54,977 nucleotides of DNA from an uncultured Lachnospiraceae bacterium (GTDB taxonomy: Bacteria; Bacillota; Clostridia; Lachnospirales; Lachnospiraceae). The stretch is taken from positions 1 through 54,977 of the forward strand of contig CANQRR010000022.1 in assembly GCA_947626285.1 (NCBI GenBank). Reading direction: 5' to 3'. The notes beneath the pieces were generated by a model, which saw only the letters and a program-made list of their open reading frames with translations, was not told where the DNA came from and made no database searches. Below are positions 41,602-51,600 of this stretch, in pieces; position 1 is the first letter of the stretch, and every line of letters begins with the position of its first letter. Both the position numbers and the translations under genes were made by a program.

Positions 41602-43281
41602 TCACCCCACGGGGATCCGAAGCACCTGCCCGACCAGGATCGTATCGCCGATCAGCCCGTTCGCCTGCTTGATCGCCTGCACCGTCGTCCCGTAGCGCCT
41701 GGCGATCTTCCAGAGCGAATCGCCCGCCTGGACCGTGTATGCGATCGTGTCCGCGCCCGGTCCGGGAGACGGGACGTTCTCCCCGATCCCCAGGTAACGG
41801 TCGTACAGCGCCCTCCAGGTCTTCGCCCCGACGATCCCGTCCGGGATCAGCCCCATCTGCCGCTGGAACGCAAGAACGGAGTTCCTGGTCTCGCTGCCGA
41901 AGATGCCGTCCTGCGCCGGAGCCGGGACCGACGGATAATACCGCGCGATCACGTTCAGCAGGTATTGCAGCGTCACCACGTCCTGCCCGCGTGAGCCCTG
42001 TCGCAGGATCGTGTTTGGCGGAACTGTCCCGATGCCGAGGCTCGTACCCTCGCTGTCCAGATCCGCCAGCTTCGTCACCGCCGTGTAGATGCCGGACAGC
42101 TTATACCAGGTCGCCTTCCCCACGATGCCGTCGACAGCCAGGTTGAAAATGCTCTGGAATTTCCGCACCGCCTCGCGCGTGCTCTCTCCGAATATGCCCG
42201 GCGGATCCGTGATCGCCGGGATCGCCGGATAATTTTGCCGAACCCTTGACAGCCAGGCCTGCATGGTCTGAACATCCAGTCCGCTGCTCCCGACGCGCAG
42301 CGCCGTTCCCGGGTAGGACGACAGCGCGTTCGTGACGATGTTCGTCCTCGCGATCTCGATGTCGTCCGGGTAATAGTACCGCAGAATCTGCTCCGCCGAA
42401 TAGCCCTGGTTGGCGAGGGAGACGCTCCCCCACTGGGACAGTCCCCCGCAGGTCACTGTCGTCCCGTTGCAGAAGGACGCGAAATAGGGCGCGTCCTGTC
42501 CGCGCCTGCGGATATATTCCCCGTACGCCTCATCGACTACGGCGCTGATCGATTGATAGATCGGCCGCCCGGGCACGTAATACTGGTCGTACGCCGTGCT
42601 GTTCGTGATGTCGAAATTGTAGCCGCGGTTCCGGTACCACTCCGTGTAGACACGGTTCAGCGCGAAGCTCATGATCGCGTAGACATTCGCCTTCAGCGCC
42701 TCTCTCGGCCAGGTCGGATAGACCTCGCTGCTTGCGACATTTTTGACATAGTCCAGAAACGGCACCTGCACATTCGCCGCCTGCGCGTCCGGCGCGCCCA
42801 GATGTACGGTGATCGGATTCGGGATCACCACCTGGCGCAGTACGATCGGCGCCACGAAAGATCCCACCTGCTCCTGCCCCTGTTCCAGATCCCGCCTGCT
42901 CCCAAACGCCACCGCGGGCTCCCCGACATTGATCTCCTCCATGGTCTGGGAGTACTGCCGGTCTTCAAGCGGGGTAAGCGCGACCGGCAGTACCGCCGTC
43001 TCCCCGTCAAAGATGGGAATGTCCTCGACTGAGACCGGCTCAAATCCCTCCGCGTCCACAAACACGCCGTACTCCGCGTACGGTTTTCCCGTATAATCCG
43101 GATCCTGTGAATAGCTCGCGTCCAGCGTCTCCAGCGAGACCTCCTGCGTCTCCCCGCTCTCATCCGTGGTAAGGCGATGAAGGATATTCCCCTCTTCATC
43201 CAGCACCCACACCCGGGCGCCCTCAAGCGGGACGGCGTCCTGCGCAGTCCTCGCCTCTACCTGCAAATATCCGATAGCCAT
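41602..43281 (-). CDS. SpoIID-like / peptidoglycan-binding / LysM protein
   Basis: The 559-residue protein (ATG at 43281) has a beta-sandwich N-terminus (PLEGARVWVLDEEGNIL). A SpoIID/LytB-like domain follows (LDYVKNVASSEVYPTWPREALKANVYAIMSFALN, GLSQWGSVSLANQGYSAEQILRYYYPDDI). Then come two PG_binding_1 modules (GIFGESTREAVRKFQ, GIFGSETRNSVLAFQ) and a C-terminal LysM (YTVQAGDSLWKIARRYGTTVQAIKQAN). The parts point to a glycan-strand hydrolase or transglycosylase on spore or wall peptidoglycan. There is no signal peptide; a mother-cell spore protein would fit. The start has only a moderate ribosome site. Confidence 0.85.
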   Translation of the reverse strand: MAIGYLQVEARTAQDAVPLEGARVWVLDEEGNILHRLTTDESGETQEVSLETLDASYSQDPDYTGKPYAEYGVFVDAEGFEPVSVEDIPIFDGETAVLPVALTPLEDRQYSQTMEEINVGEPAVAFGSRRDLEQGQEQVGSFVAPIVLRQVVIPNPITVHLGAPDAQAANVQVPFLDYVKNVASSEVYPTWPREALKANVYAIMSFALNRVYTEWYRNRGYNFDITNSTAYDQYYVPGRPIYQSISAVVDEAYGEYIRRRGQDAPYFASFCNGTTVTCGGLSQWGSVSLANQGYSAEQILRYYYPDDIEIARTNIVTNALSSYPGTALRVGSSGLDVQTMQAWLSRVRQNYPAIPAITDPPGIFGESTREAVRKFQSIFNLAVDGIVGKATWYKLSGIYTAVTKLADLDSEGTSLGIGTVPPNTILRQGSRGQDVVTLQYLLNVIARYYPSVPAPAQDGIFGSETRNSVLAFQRQMGLIPDGIVGAKTWRALYDRYLGIGENVPSPGPGADTIAYTVQAGDSLWKIARRYGTTVQAIKQANGLIGDTILVGQVLRIPVG

Positions 43282-43402
43282 ATGATCCCTGTTCCCATTT
43301 TTTGATCGTTCTATCATATGCAGAGAAACGGGATCTGACAGCATCGGATTGAAAAGAGCGCCCACAGGGACGCTCTCTTAACTGACGGATCTTCTGTATT
43401 TT

Positions 43403-45076
43403 TCAAATTCCTTCCGTCTCCGACAAGGCCGAAGTCCCCGAAGACTCCTGCGTCTCCGACGCCTCCGGGCTGCCAGTGGGATCTGACTGCGCCATCTGCG
43501 TGATAAGTCCCGCCACCTGCGCAATAAAGTCGTCCGGCACTCCGGCTTTCCGGCAGTTCTCCATGATCGTCCCCGGAGTGATCTCCGAGATATACTTCTG
43601 CATGTCCTCCGGATCGTTCGCGTCATACAGGACGTCGTCTCCGCCATCTTCGCTCAGCAGATCCTCGCCCACGCCATCCGCAAGATGCAGCGCCGCGACC
43701 GGTTCATCGTTCCACAGCAGGCTCAGGGAGACATTGTCAGTCTTTTCCTGCGCTCTCCGCTCGACGTCAAAGATCAGCGCGAAGTCGTCAAGCGAGAACA
43801 GAGCCTGAGCGTCGTCCGTCCCCTCTGTGGCGCAAGTCAGCCTGTAAGTGCCGACAAAGTCGCCCATCTCAGCGTCCGCCTCATAATCGCTCACCTCAAT
43901 GTTAAGCTGCGGAGACACGCTGCTCGTCACCGTGTATTCCCCGTTCAGCTTTCCGTCCGTGATCGTGCCTATGCCTGAGAGAGCAACGCTTTCGCCGCTC
44001 CCAAAGTCGCGAGTGCGGTCGTCTGACATAATGTCCATGCGCAGCGCAGCCTGATCGCCTTCTCTGACATTGAGCCATGCGAGCTGCATCCTCTTCTCGC
44101 CGTCCGCGACAAGCGAAAACTCCCGGCCCGCACACCTGCCATCCGCATCCAGCCAGACCTTCGACGAAATATAGTTCTCTTCGTCTTCAAGTTCCAGCTC
44201 TGCCAGCTTCGACATATCTGCCTCCATGTCGCTGATCGTGTCGTCCATCGCCTTCTGGTACTCCTCATAGAGATTTTCCTGCGAGGAGAACGTCCCCAGA
44301 TTCTCGATCAGCTCTTTCAGCTGCTCATCGTCCCGCGCCTGCTTCGTCATCTCCAGTATGACCTCTGCCAGATCCACCGCGCAGAGACGTCCTTCCTCCA
44401 CGGTGAAGGCCTGTTCGAGGCCCTCCAGCGTCTCCGTCTTCTCCTCTGAGCTGGCGTCCGTCACCGCGTCAAACAGGATATCGCCATATCGCTTCAGAAG
44501 CTCCGCGATCGTATCTCCATCCGGCGCAAGCTCCCCCACAGATTCCGGGCTTATCACTTCCTTAAAGCGCTGCCACTGCTGCTTTGCCTCCTCCGACTCA
44601 AACTCAAGCGGCGCCCCGAGATAGCTTTCGCTGAGTTCCGGCACACGGAATTTCACAACATCCTCTCCAAGATCAAGCGGCAGCTCCAGCCTGGCGAGCA
44701 CGACGTCGTTCAGGCAAAGCCCGAGCGCCGCGTCGATGACATCGCTCTCCTCCTTGGCCGCCGCGACCCTCAGCCCGATGCTCTCAAGCCAAGAGAAATC
44801 CATCGGCTCCTCGTCCGTCGTCGTGAGGATACTGCTCAGCATGCTGCGCACGATATCCCCAAGCTCAAGCCTGATCTCCCCGGCGGAAGTCCCGCTCTCC
44901 TGATAGGCCGCCATCTCCTGGTCCCACGCCTCCGCGTAACTGTCCGCAAACGTCGACCAGTTCGCGCGCTCCATGTCGACATAAGCCGCTGAGACGGTCA
45001 TCGGACAGACCGCTGTGAGCGCAACCGCACCCGCCGCAAATATCGCCGTCGCCTTCTTTCTGAATCCTGTTCTCAT
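43403..45076 (-). CDS. Secreted protein of unknown function
   Basis: The 557-residue product starts with a signal peptide (MRTGFRKKATAIFAAGAVALTAVCPMTVSAAY). The mature part is very acidic and mixes helices (residues 30-290) with beta-rich stretches (about 300-480: VWLDADGRCAGREFSLVADGEKRMQLAWLNV, LNGEYTVTSSVSPQLNIEVSDY). It ends in a Ser/Glu-rich tail (SETQESSGTSALSETEGI). There are no catalytic motifs I recognise. It is divergent from the small membrane protein at 45353. Confidence 0.8.
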   Translation of the reverse strand: MRTGFRKKATAIFAAGAVALTAVCPMTVSAAYVDMERANWSTFADSYAEAWDQEMAAYQESGTSAGEIRLELGDIVRSMLSSILTTTDEEPMDFSWLESIGLRVAAAKEESDVIDAALGLCLNDVVLARLELPLDLGEDVVKFRVPELSESYLGAPLEFESEEAKQQWQRFKEVISPESVGELAPDGDTIAELLKRYGDILFDAVTDASSEEKTETLEGLEQAFTVEEGRLCAVDLAEVILEMTKQARDDEQLKELIENLGTFSSQENLYEEYQKAMDDTISDMEADMSKLAELELEDEENYISSKVWLDADGRCAGREFSLVADGEKRMQLAWLNVREGDQAALRMDIMSDDRTRDFGSGESVALSGIGTITDGKLNGEYTVTSSVSPQLNIEVSDYEADAEMGDFVGTYRLTCATEGTDDAQALFSLDDFALIFDVERRAQEKTDNVSLSLLWNDEPVAALHLADGVGEDLLSEDGGDDVLYDANDPEDMQKYISEITPGTIMENCRKAGVPDDFIAQVAGLITQMAQSDPTGSPEASETQESSGTSALSETEGI

Positions 45077-45352
45077 AATGATCCCCCTTGTATATCTGCT
45101 GTGTACTCGTTAAGATCATACCGGCCGGAGCGTGTTCCCGGGATAAGTATGTGTGAGACCGGACACCTCCGATACGGACAAGCCGCACTCCTCCCCGGAA
45201 CCGATATGACAGCTTTATTATAAAATTGTACGGTGGAAAATGCAAGCGACAAAAATCTTTCAGAATCTGGCCGGAAGGCTCTTCCTTTCCGCGAAAAAAA
45301 GGAATATAATAGAAGCTGTTCTTGCGGGTTCGGAAATCGGAAAGGAAATGCG

Positions 45353-46132
45353 ATGGACAGCAAATACATTAAATTCAAAAAGACGGCGCTGGACGACGAC
45401 GCCATGATCTACCAGCGGTCCAAGGACACGATCACAAAGGAAGAGATCAAAAATCTTCCGTTCCGGCAACGGCTGGGCTATTACAAGGATTATTATCTGA
45501 AGATCACGCTCGTGGTGATCGCCGCTGCGGTGCTCATTTTTTCCGTTCTGAACACGGCTGTCTTCAACCGCTCCGAATGCCGTCTTTCCCTCTGCTTTCT
45601 GGACGGCGCGCTGCCGGAACGAAGTGAGGAGATGGACAGCTTCTTCGAGGAGCAGATCGGTCTGGAAAGCAAGAATGATTTCATGCGCTCCGACACCTAC
45701 GCGCTGGACAATTACCAGATGGACATGGCGTACAGGACAAGGCTTTTCGCGGGCGCGATCGATCTGATCGTCTGCCCTTACGATCTGTTTCTGGAACAGT
45801 CCGAACAGGGGCTGTTCTGCGATCTGCGGGAACTCCTGCCGGAAGAAATGTGCCTTCAGCTTTCCGATCTTCTGCTGGAAAATAAGGTGGCGGAAACCGA
45901 CGATATGGGCGAGACTGTCTCCTATTCGGATCCTGTCCCGATGGGCATCGATCTGTCCGGCAGCGAATTCTATCTGGAATACGGCGGCGCGATCGAAGAC
46001 CCCGTACTCTGCGCCGCGTGGAATCCGTCGAACAGAGAGAACTCCCTCAAGGCGATCGCCTATTTCACCGGGATCGACCCGGCCCTTGCCGAGACGGAAA
46101 ACATTTCCACGGAAACGGAATCCCGCAAGTGA
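45353..46132 (+). CDS. Single-pass membrane protein of unknown function
   Basis: From the ATG at 45353 (GGAAAGGAAATGCG upstream) the product has 259 residues. A basic cytoplasmic N-terminus (about 50 residues) is followed by one membrane segment (ITLVVIAAAVLIFSVL) and an acidic extracellular domain of about 185 residues. In it, FAGAIDLIVCPYDLFLEQSEQGLFCDLRELLP resembles periplasmic-binding-fold loops, but I cannot assign a family. The divergent neighbour is also an acidic exported protein; the two might work together (inference). TATAAT near 45304 may be the promoter. Confidence 0.75.
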   Translation: MDSKYIKFKKTALDDDAMIYQRSKDTITKEEIKNLPFRQRLGYYKDYYLKITLVVIAAAVLIFSVLNTAVFNRSECRLSLCFLDGALPERSEEMDSFFEEQIGLESKNDFMRSDTYALDNYQMDMAYRTRLFAGAIDLIVCPYDLFLEQSEQGLFCDLRELLPEEMCLQLSDLLLENKVAETDDMGETVSYSDPVPMGIDLSGSEFYLEYGGAIEDPVLCAAWNPSNRENSLKAIAYFTGIDPALAETENISTETESRK

Positions 46133-46172
46133 TTCTCCATACCCGCTCCGGTTTCAAACGTTGCCAAAAGCA

Positions 46173-46511
46173 TCACTTCATAAGCTTCTGGATCGTGCCG
46201 CAGAGTTCGTCCACGGCCTCATGTCTGCCGTCCTCAATGTCCTGCACCACGCAGGTCTTGATGTGGTTCGACAGCAGCTCCTTATTGAAACTGTTCAGCG
46301 CGGACTGAACCGCCATCACCTGCGTCAGGATATCCACACAGTAGCGGTCGTCCTCCACCATCCCCTGAATGCCCCTGATCTGCCCTTCGATGCGCTTCAG
46401 CCGGTTCATAAGGTTCCGGTACTCTTCATCGTCGCGATGCTTCATCCGGCAGCAGCATTCTGCCTCTCCCGCATTTTCTATTTCTTCTATACCCTGTTTT
46501 TTTTCTTCCAT
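46173..46511 (-). CDS. csoR: CsoR-family copper-sensing repressor
   Basis: The 112-residue product (ATG at 46511, GGAGGAAAT upstream; 46544 also possible) has the CsoR/RcnR fold: RLKRIEGQIRGIQGMVEDDRYCVDILTQVMAVQSALN. The copper ligands Cys, His and Cys are visible in YCVDIL and NHIKTCV. An extra N-terminal CCC motif (AECCCRMKH) precedes the domain. Apo-protein should repress copA, whose promoter at 54.84 kb carries a matching operator; copper binding releases it. Confidence 0.9.
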   Translation of the reverse strand: MEEKKQGIEEIENAGEAECCCRMKHRDDEEYRNLMNRLKRIEGQIRGIQGMVEDDRYCVDILTQVMAVQSALNSFNKELLSNHIKTCVVQDIEDGRHEAVDELCGTIQKLMK

Positions 46512-46615
46512 ATTTCCTCCGATGCCTGCTTCATTCTTCTTCATTTTTCTCCATCAAGACTAACACAAACTATTTTCAACGTCAACTTTACATTCCGGCG
46601 GTTTTGGGTTATACT

Positions 46616-46806
46616 CCTGTTTATTAGCACAGCCCGTACAGTGAATTGGCAATACCTAAGGCAAACCGTAGAGGTCTGCCGGCACTTAGCGAATGCGTAG
46701 CATGAGCTTAGTACCGTTGCGTGACCGTAACGAGCGGAAGCGGGTTTGCCGTGGTATTGACCAATTCCTGTGATGGCGTACGGATAGCCGTAGTTAATTA
46801 AACAGG
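46616..46806. repeat. 191-bp palindromic element ending in the PHP gene ribosome site
   Basis: The left end CCTGTTTATTAG and right end TTAATTAAACAGG are inverted. Inside, CCGTACAG, GAATTGGCAATACC and GGCAAACC pair with GGTTTGCC, GGTATTGACCAATTCC and CGTACGG. A central hairpin-like part contains CGGCACTTAGCG and GAGCTTAGTACCG. This resembles a MITE or large repeat hairpin. Its last bases form part of AACAGGAGG, the ribosome site of the next gene. No other gene is seen in 46512-46819. Confidence 0.75.
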
Positions 46807-46819
46807 AGGAACCCCCACT

Positions 46820-47689
46820 ATGAAATACATCGACCTTCACGTCCACTCCAACCGTTCTGACGGAACGATACCGCCGCGCGAACTTGTGCGTATGGCCGCC
46901 GAGCGCGGCCTATCAGCCTTTGCTCTCACCGACCACGACAACACGGACGGCGTTGCCGAAGCGCGCGCCGCCTCCGCCGAATACGGCGTTGAAGTCATTC
47001 CGGGGGTGGAGTTCTCCACCGAATACCTTGGAATGGACATCCATATCGTCGGCCTGGAATATGAGCTGGAGAATCCGGAATTCCAGCGGCACGTCGCCGA
47101 GTACCGCGACGAGCGCCTTTTCCGCAACCACAAGATGATCGACCGCATGTCGGCGGACGGCATCGACATCAGCTGGGAAAAGATGGAGCAGTCTTTCGGA
47201 CAGATCGCATGGACGCGGGCCCATTTCGGACGCTACCTGCTCGACCACGGATACGTGAAAGACATCAGCGAAGCCTTCAGCACCTACATTGGCGAGGACT
47301 GCAAATATTTCGTTCCGCGTGAGAAGAGCACCCCGTTTGACGCGGCGCGCCTGATCCGCAGATTTGGCGGGATTCCGATCCTTGCGCATCCGTTTCAATA
47401 CCACTTATCCGAAGAGCAGCTGGAAGAGCTGATCCGCGGACTCAAGGACGCCGGACTCATCGGCATGGAGGTCTACTACTCCACCTACAGCGAAGAACAG
47501 AGCGCCCGCCTGCTTGCACTGGCCGAAAAATATGATCTTGCCCCTTCCGGCGGATCGGACTTCCACGGATCGAACAAGCCTTCCATCGCTCTTGGCACGG
47601 GGATAGAGGATAATCTGAAAATCCCTTACTCCATTCTGGACGAGCTGCACGCAAAACAGAAGGAGGCGGACAATCTTGCCGACAAATAA
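46820..47689 (+). CDS. PHP-domain phosphoesterase (RNase AM/YciV-like)
   Basis: The 289-residue product is a polymerase-and-histidinol-phosphatase type hydrolase. Metal motifs are HVHSNRSDG (residues 7-15), TDHDNTDG, a Glu in PGVEFS, ILAHPFQ and SGGSDFHGSNKP. Relatives hydrolyse nucleoside 3',5'-bisphosphates or trim RNA 5' ends. GGAGG precedes the ATG. The HAD gene starts inside its last codons, so both are co-transcribed. Confidence 0.9.
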   Translation: MKYIDLHVHSNRSDGTIPPRELVRMAAERGLSAFALTDHDNTDGVAEARAASAEYGVEVIPGVEFSTEYLGMDIHIVGLEYELENPEFQRHVAEYRDERLFRNHKMIDRMSADGIDISWEKMEQSFGQIAWTRAHFGRYLLDHGYVKDISEAFSTYIGEDCKYFVPREKSTPFDAARLIRRFGGIPILAHPFQYHLSEEQLEELIRGLKDAGLIGMEVYYSTYSEEQSARLLALAEKYDLAPSGGSDFHGSNKPSIALGTGIEDNLKIPYSILDELHAKQKEADNLADK

Positions 47690-48500
47690 AGACAGGAAAA
47701 TACTGTTCACAGACCTTGACGGTACGCTCCTGAACGATGCGAAACAGATCTCCGCGGGCAATCAGGCTTCCATCGACGAGGCGCTTGCCCAGGGGCACGC
47801 AATCGTGATCTCTACGGGGCGCTCTCTGCCAAGCGCGCTCGCGTTGGCCGAACGTCTCGGCTTTTCCGGGGAGGGCTGCTATGTCATCGCCTGGAACGGC
47901 GGAGAGATCTATGACCTGTACCATCAGAGGAGCATCTACAGCAGGACGCTGCCCCGCTCTCTGGCGCGACCGCTGTTTGACATGGCTACCGCGCGGAAGA
48001 TCCATATCCAGACCTACGACCGCACGCATGTGCTCTCCGAGCACGACAACCAAATGCTCCGCGACTATGAGCATTTCACGGGGCACCATTTTCGTGTCGT
48101 CTCAGATATCGCAAGCGCGCTGCCCGAGGATCCCCACAAAATCCTCGCGATCTGCTACGATTCCCACGAACGGCTGGAAACGTTCCGCCAAGACGTGCTC
48201 TCGCTCTACCCGGATCTCCTTTCAAGCTTCTTTTCCAGCGACACTTATCTGGAGATCGTGCCGAAGGACGTCTCCAAGGGATCTGCGATCCGCTGGATGT
48301 GCGCGCGCATGGAGATTCCGCTTGAGAACTCCATCGCCGCCGGAGACGCCCCAAACGACATCTCCATGCTGGAGACCGCGCACATTGGCGCCGTCATGCG
48401 AAACGCCCTTCCGGGCGTCGCCGAGCACGGCGATTACATCACACAGTCTGACAACAACCACGACGGTCTCGCCGAGATCATACGCAAGTTTATGCTCTGA
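47676..48500 (+). CDS. Cof-type HAD hydrolase
   Basis: This 274-residue phosphatase has DLDGTLLND (nucleophile and general acid Asp), STGRSLPSAL, Lys in KDVSKGSAI and AGDAPNDISML (metal Asp). A C2B cap makes it a Cof/YidA-type sugar or nucleotide phosphatase. The start is a TTG at 47676 with AGGAGG nine bases upstream; the gene overlaps the PHP gene by 14 bases. The two phosphatases may act on one substrate in turn (inference). Confidence 0.88.
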   Translation: MPTNKDRKILFTDLDGTLLNDAKQISAGNQASIDEALAQGHAIVISTGRSLPSALALAERLGFSGEGCYVIAWNGGEIYDLYHQRSIYSRTLPRSLARPLFDMATARKIHIQTYDRTHVLSEHDNQMLRDYEHFTGHHFRVVSDIASALPEDPHKILAICYDSHERLETFRQDVLSLYPDLLSSFFSSDTYLEIVPKDVSKGSAIRWMCARMEIPLENSIAAGDAPNDISMLETAHIGAVMRNALPGVAEHGDYITQSDNNHDGLAEIIRKFML

Positions 48501-48561
48501 GCACATTTGCCCTGATTCCGCAGATGCCGCACTCTCCTGTTTTCTCTCAATAACGCTAAAA

Positions 48562-48618
48562 ATGCTCCCCTTCCGGTGGCAGGTTTCCAACATTTCCCGC
48601 CTCCCGGAAGGGGAGCAT
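48562..48618 (-). terminator. Terminator after the surface-protein gene
   Basis: ATGCTCCCCTTCCGG (48562-48576) pairs perfectly with CCGGAAGGGGAGCAT (48604-48618). On the minus strand TTTTTAGCG follows. It also lies just after the HAD gene and may serve both. Confidence 0.85.
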
Positions 48619-48694
48619 ACTGTTTCACTTATTTCACAAATTCTGTCATCCGTTCAGTGACGTATTGCTCATGCCAATGCTGGTCATGTCACGC

Positions 48695-51600
48695 TTAGAA
48701 ATTCTTTCTTCTGCGGAGGAACACGCTCAGGAGCAGGAGGAACATCAGGCAGGACGCGCCCGCAAGTGTCACCATCATCGCAATCGGCGTCTCATCCCCT
48801 GTCTTCACCGCTTCCGCCGGCGTCAGCACCCGGAAGGAAACGCTTCTGGTATCAGAGGTACCGTCCGCCGCCCAGGTGTTTCCATCGAACACTTCCTTAT
48901 TGTAGGTCACCTTCAGCGTATAATCGCCACGCGCCTTAATCGACATGGAAGTCGTGTACGGCGACTCCTGCCAGGATCCCGTCACATTGCCGATCTGGTA
49001 TCCGGACGGACGATAACGGTAATCGCCCGGGTTCGGGTTGGAGTTGTCCATTCCCGCGCCCGCTGCCGTAAAGCGGATCGTGCTGTCCGTGATATACTCT
49101 CCGCCTTCTGCAAGTTCCTGGATCTGATTGCTCTCCGGGGACGGTCCGTCCTTGTAGGTCGCGCTGACCGTCACATCGCGCGCCGGCATCGTGAAGGTCG
49201 TCTTCCATCTGGAAGCGTCCGCGAAGGATACTTTTCCTTCAACTTTTTCCCACTGATCGAACTCTCTGCCGCTCGACGGATAGTTCGAGTAGACCGTAAC
49301 CTCGTCTCCCATGTAATAGACTTCCTCGTCGGAATATCCGTTCTGTACCGTCACATGGTATTCTTTCATCTTATAGTTGGCGCTCACCGTCACTTCCGCC
49401 GTCGGCATCGCGAAAGTCGTCGTCGCACCGTAAGCGTTCTGCAGTGATACGTTTCCGGTGTCCACCTTCCAGTAATCAAACTCCATTCCTTTCGGCGCTT
49501 CGCCTGCCGTGAGCGTGACTACCGTCCCTCCGGCGGCCTTCTCATAGTTGGCGCTTCCGCTGTTCACCCGGATCTGATATTCGATCGGCTTATAGTTCGC
49601 CGTAAAGTTCAGGTTCTGATTTACAGTCACCGTAATTGTCGGGTTGACTGCATTTGCACCGAGGTCAAGCCCCTCTGCCACCGTCCAGTTTGAGAATACC
49701 TGTCCGGCCGGAGCCGCGTTCGCCGTGAGCGTGACCTGAGTTCCGCTGTCAACCGCCATTGTGTTCGTGCCGTTGTTTGTCAACCCATTTGTCACCGTCA
49801 CCGTGCACTGCGGGGTAAAGTTCGCTGTAAGCGTAATGGCGTTCACGCCCGCGGCCGCTTCCGGCAGAATAAACGTAGTGGTCTGTGCTTTTGGATCCCC
49901 AAAAGTCGTAATCACTTCATTTGCACCGTCAGTCTTTGTCCCTGTCGCTGTCCACCCTGTAAACTGCTGTCCGGCCGGAACAGAAGTCGTAATGTTGATC
50001 GTACCGCCCAATGGGTATGTTCCACTCGCTGCCGCTGTGGACGGGTTTTCATTTGTACCTGTGGTCGTACCGCCGACTACCGTCACAGTGACATCCGCCG
50101 CGCTCTCGGTGCCATCTCCGTAAAGCGAAACGTCAACCGTCTGCTCGCCCGACTGGCTGATCTCTGTCGGTGTCGGCTCTGTCTCTGCCGAAGTCTCCGG
50201 CTGTACCGGCTCTGTCTCGGTTTCCACCGGTGCTTCTGTCTGTGTCGTATCCGGCTGGGTCTCTGGCTGGGTCTCTGGCTGAGTCTCCGCCTCTGCCTGC
50301 GGCTGAGTCGGATCGTTCACCGGAATTCCATTTCCGTCTATATACTGTGCCGTGAGCAGGACATCGCCCGCCGGCATCGCAAAGCTTGTCGTCGCGCTGC
50401 TGCTGTCCGTCAGGATCAGCTCCGCATTCTGCGGCCCTGCGGCCCAACCGCTGAACGTATAGCCGTTTGCCGAGTAGTCGTTCGCGGTAACTGTGAGCAC
50501 AGTCCCTGCTGTAAAGCCCTGCGAAGCGTTTACGCCCTCAGAGTTCTCTGCGGTCACCGTCCCATAATCCACATTCAGCATATAGCGGATCGCGTTGTCT
50601 GCAGCGGGCGGATCCGTTTCATCCCCATTCGACTCAGCCGGCACAGACATGATCGGATCATTGGAATCATAGCTGTCATTGATCGTAATATTGATCTCTT
50701 CCTCATCGACGCCCGACAAGATGGAATCTCCAGCTCCCATATTCGGATCGATCGTAATCTCCGGCGCTGTTCCCATATCGATCTCCGGTGCCGGAGCAAC
50801 CGGGTCACCCGATCCTTCCGGGTATGTCATATCGGTCGGTTCGCCTGTATCTTCCGAATACGCCGGGTCAGTCGGCTCCCCTGCGCCTTCCGAATACGTC
50901 GGGTCGGTCGGCTCCCCCGTTCCTTCCGAATACGTCGGATCGATCGGCTCCCCCGTTCCTTCTGAGTACGTCGGGTCGGTCGGCTCTCCCGTTCCTTCCG
51001 AGTATGTCGGGTCGGTCGGCTCTCCCGTTCCTTCCGAATATTCCGGCTCCACCGGCGCATCGGTCTGCGCCTCAGTCTGCGGAGGCTGAGTCGGATCAGC
51101 CACCGGGTTCCCCTCCGCATCTACGTATGTCGCCGCAAGCTGAACGTCGCCTTCCGGCATCACAAAGCTCGTCGTCGGGCTCCCAATGTCTGCCAATTCT
51201 ACATTCTGTGATACGACCGTCCAACCATTAAATGCATAGCCGTTTGACGAACAGTCGTCCGCAGTGACAGTGATGGGCGTTCCCGCCGTATAGGTCCCCG
51301 TTCCATCCTCATTCTCGGCGATCGCGATTCCGTAAGCGACACTGAGCGCATGCGGAGCCGCCTCGCGATAGTTCGCAGTGATCTTCACTTTCTCTTCCGG
51401 CATCGTCACGGTCGTCTCTCTGTTCGTCTCATCCTCGACAGTGACGATTGCGCCCGAGAGCGTCGGCTCTACCGTCCATTTGTCGAACATCATACCTTCC
51501 TTCGGCTCTTCCGCCTTAAGCTTCACCACCGTATAAGCCGGATAATACGCGCGATCCGTCTTCGGCGCCGCAGGATCAAGGGCCGCCTCTTCCTCTGGAG

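Noticed and set aside
50802-51056. Tandem repeats that might suggest a CRISPR array
   Set aside because: They are 36-bp in-frame coding repeats without unique spacers inside the surface-protein gene. No cas genes are in the window.
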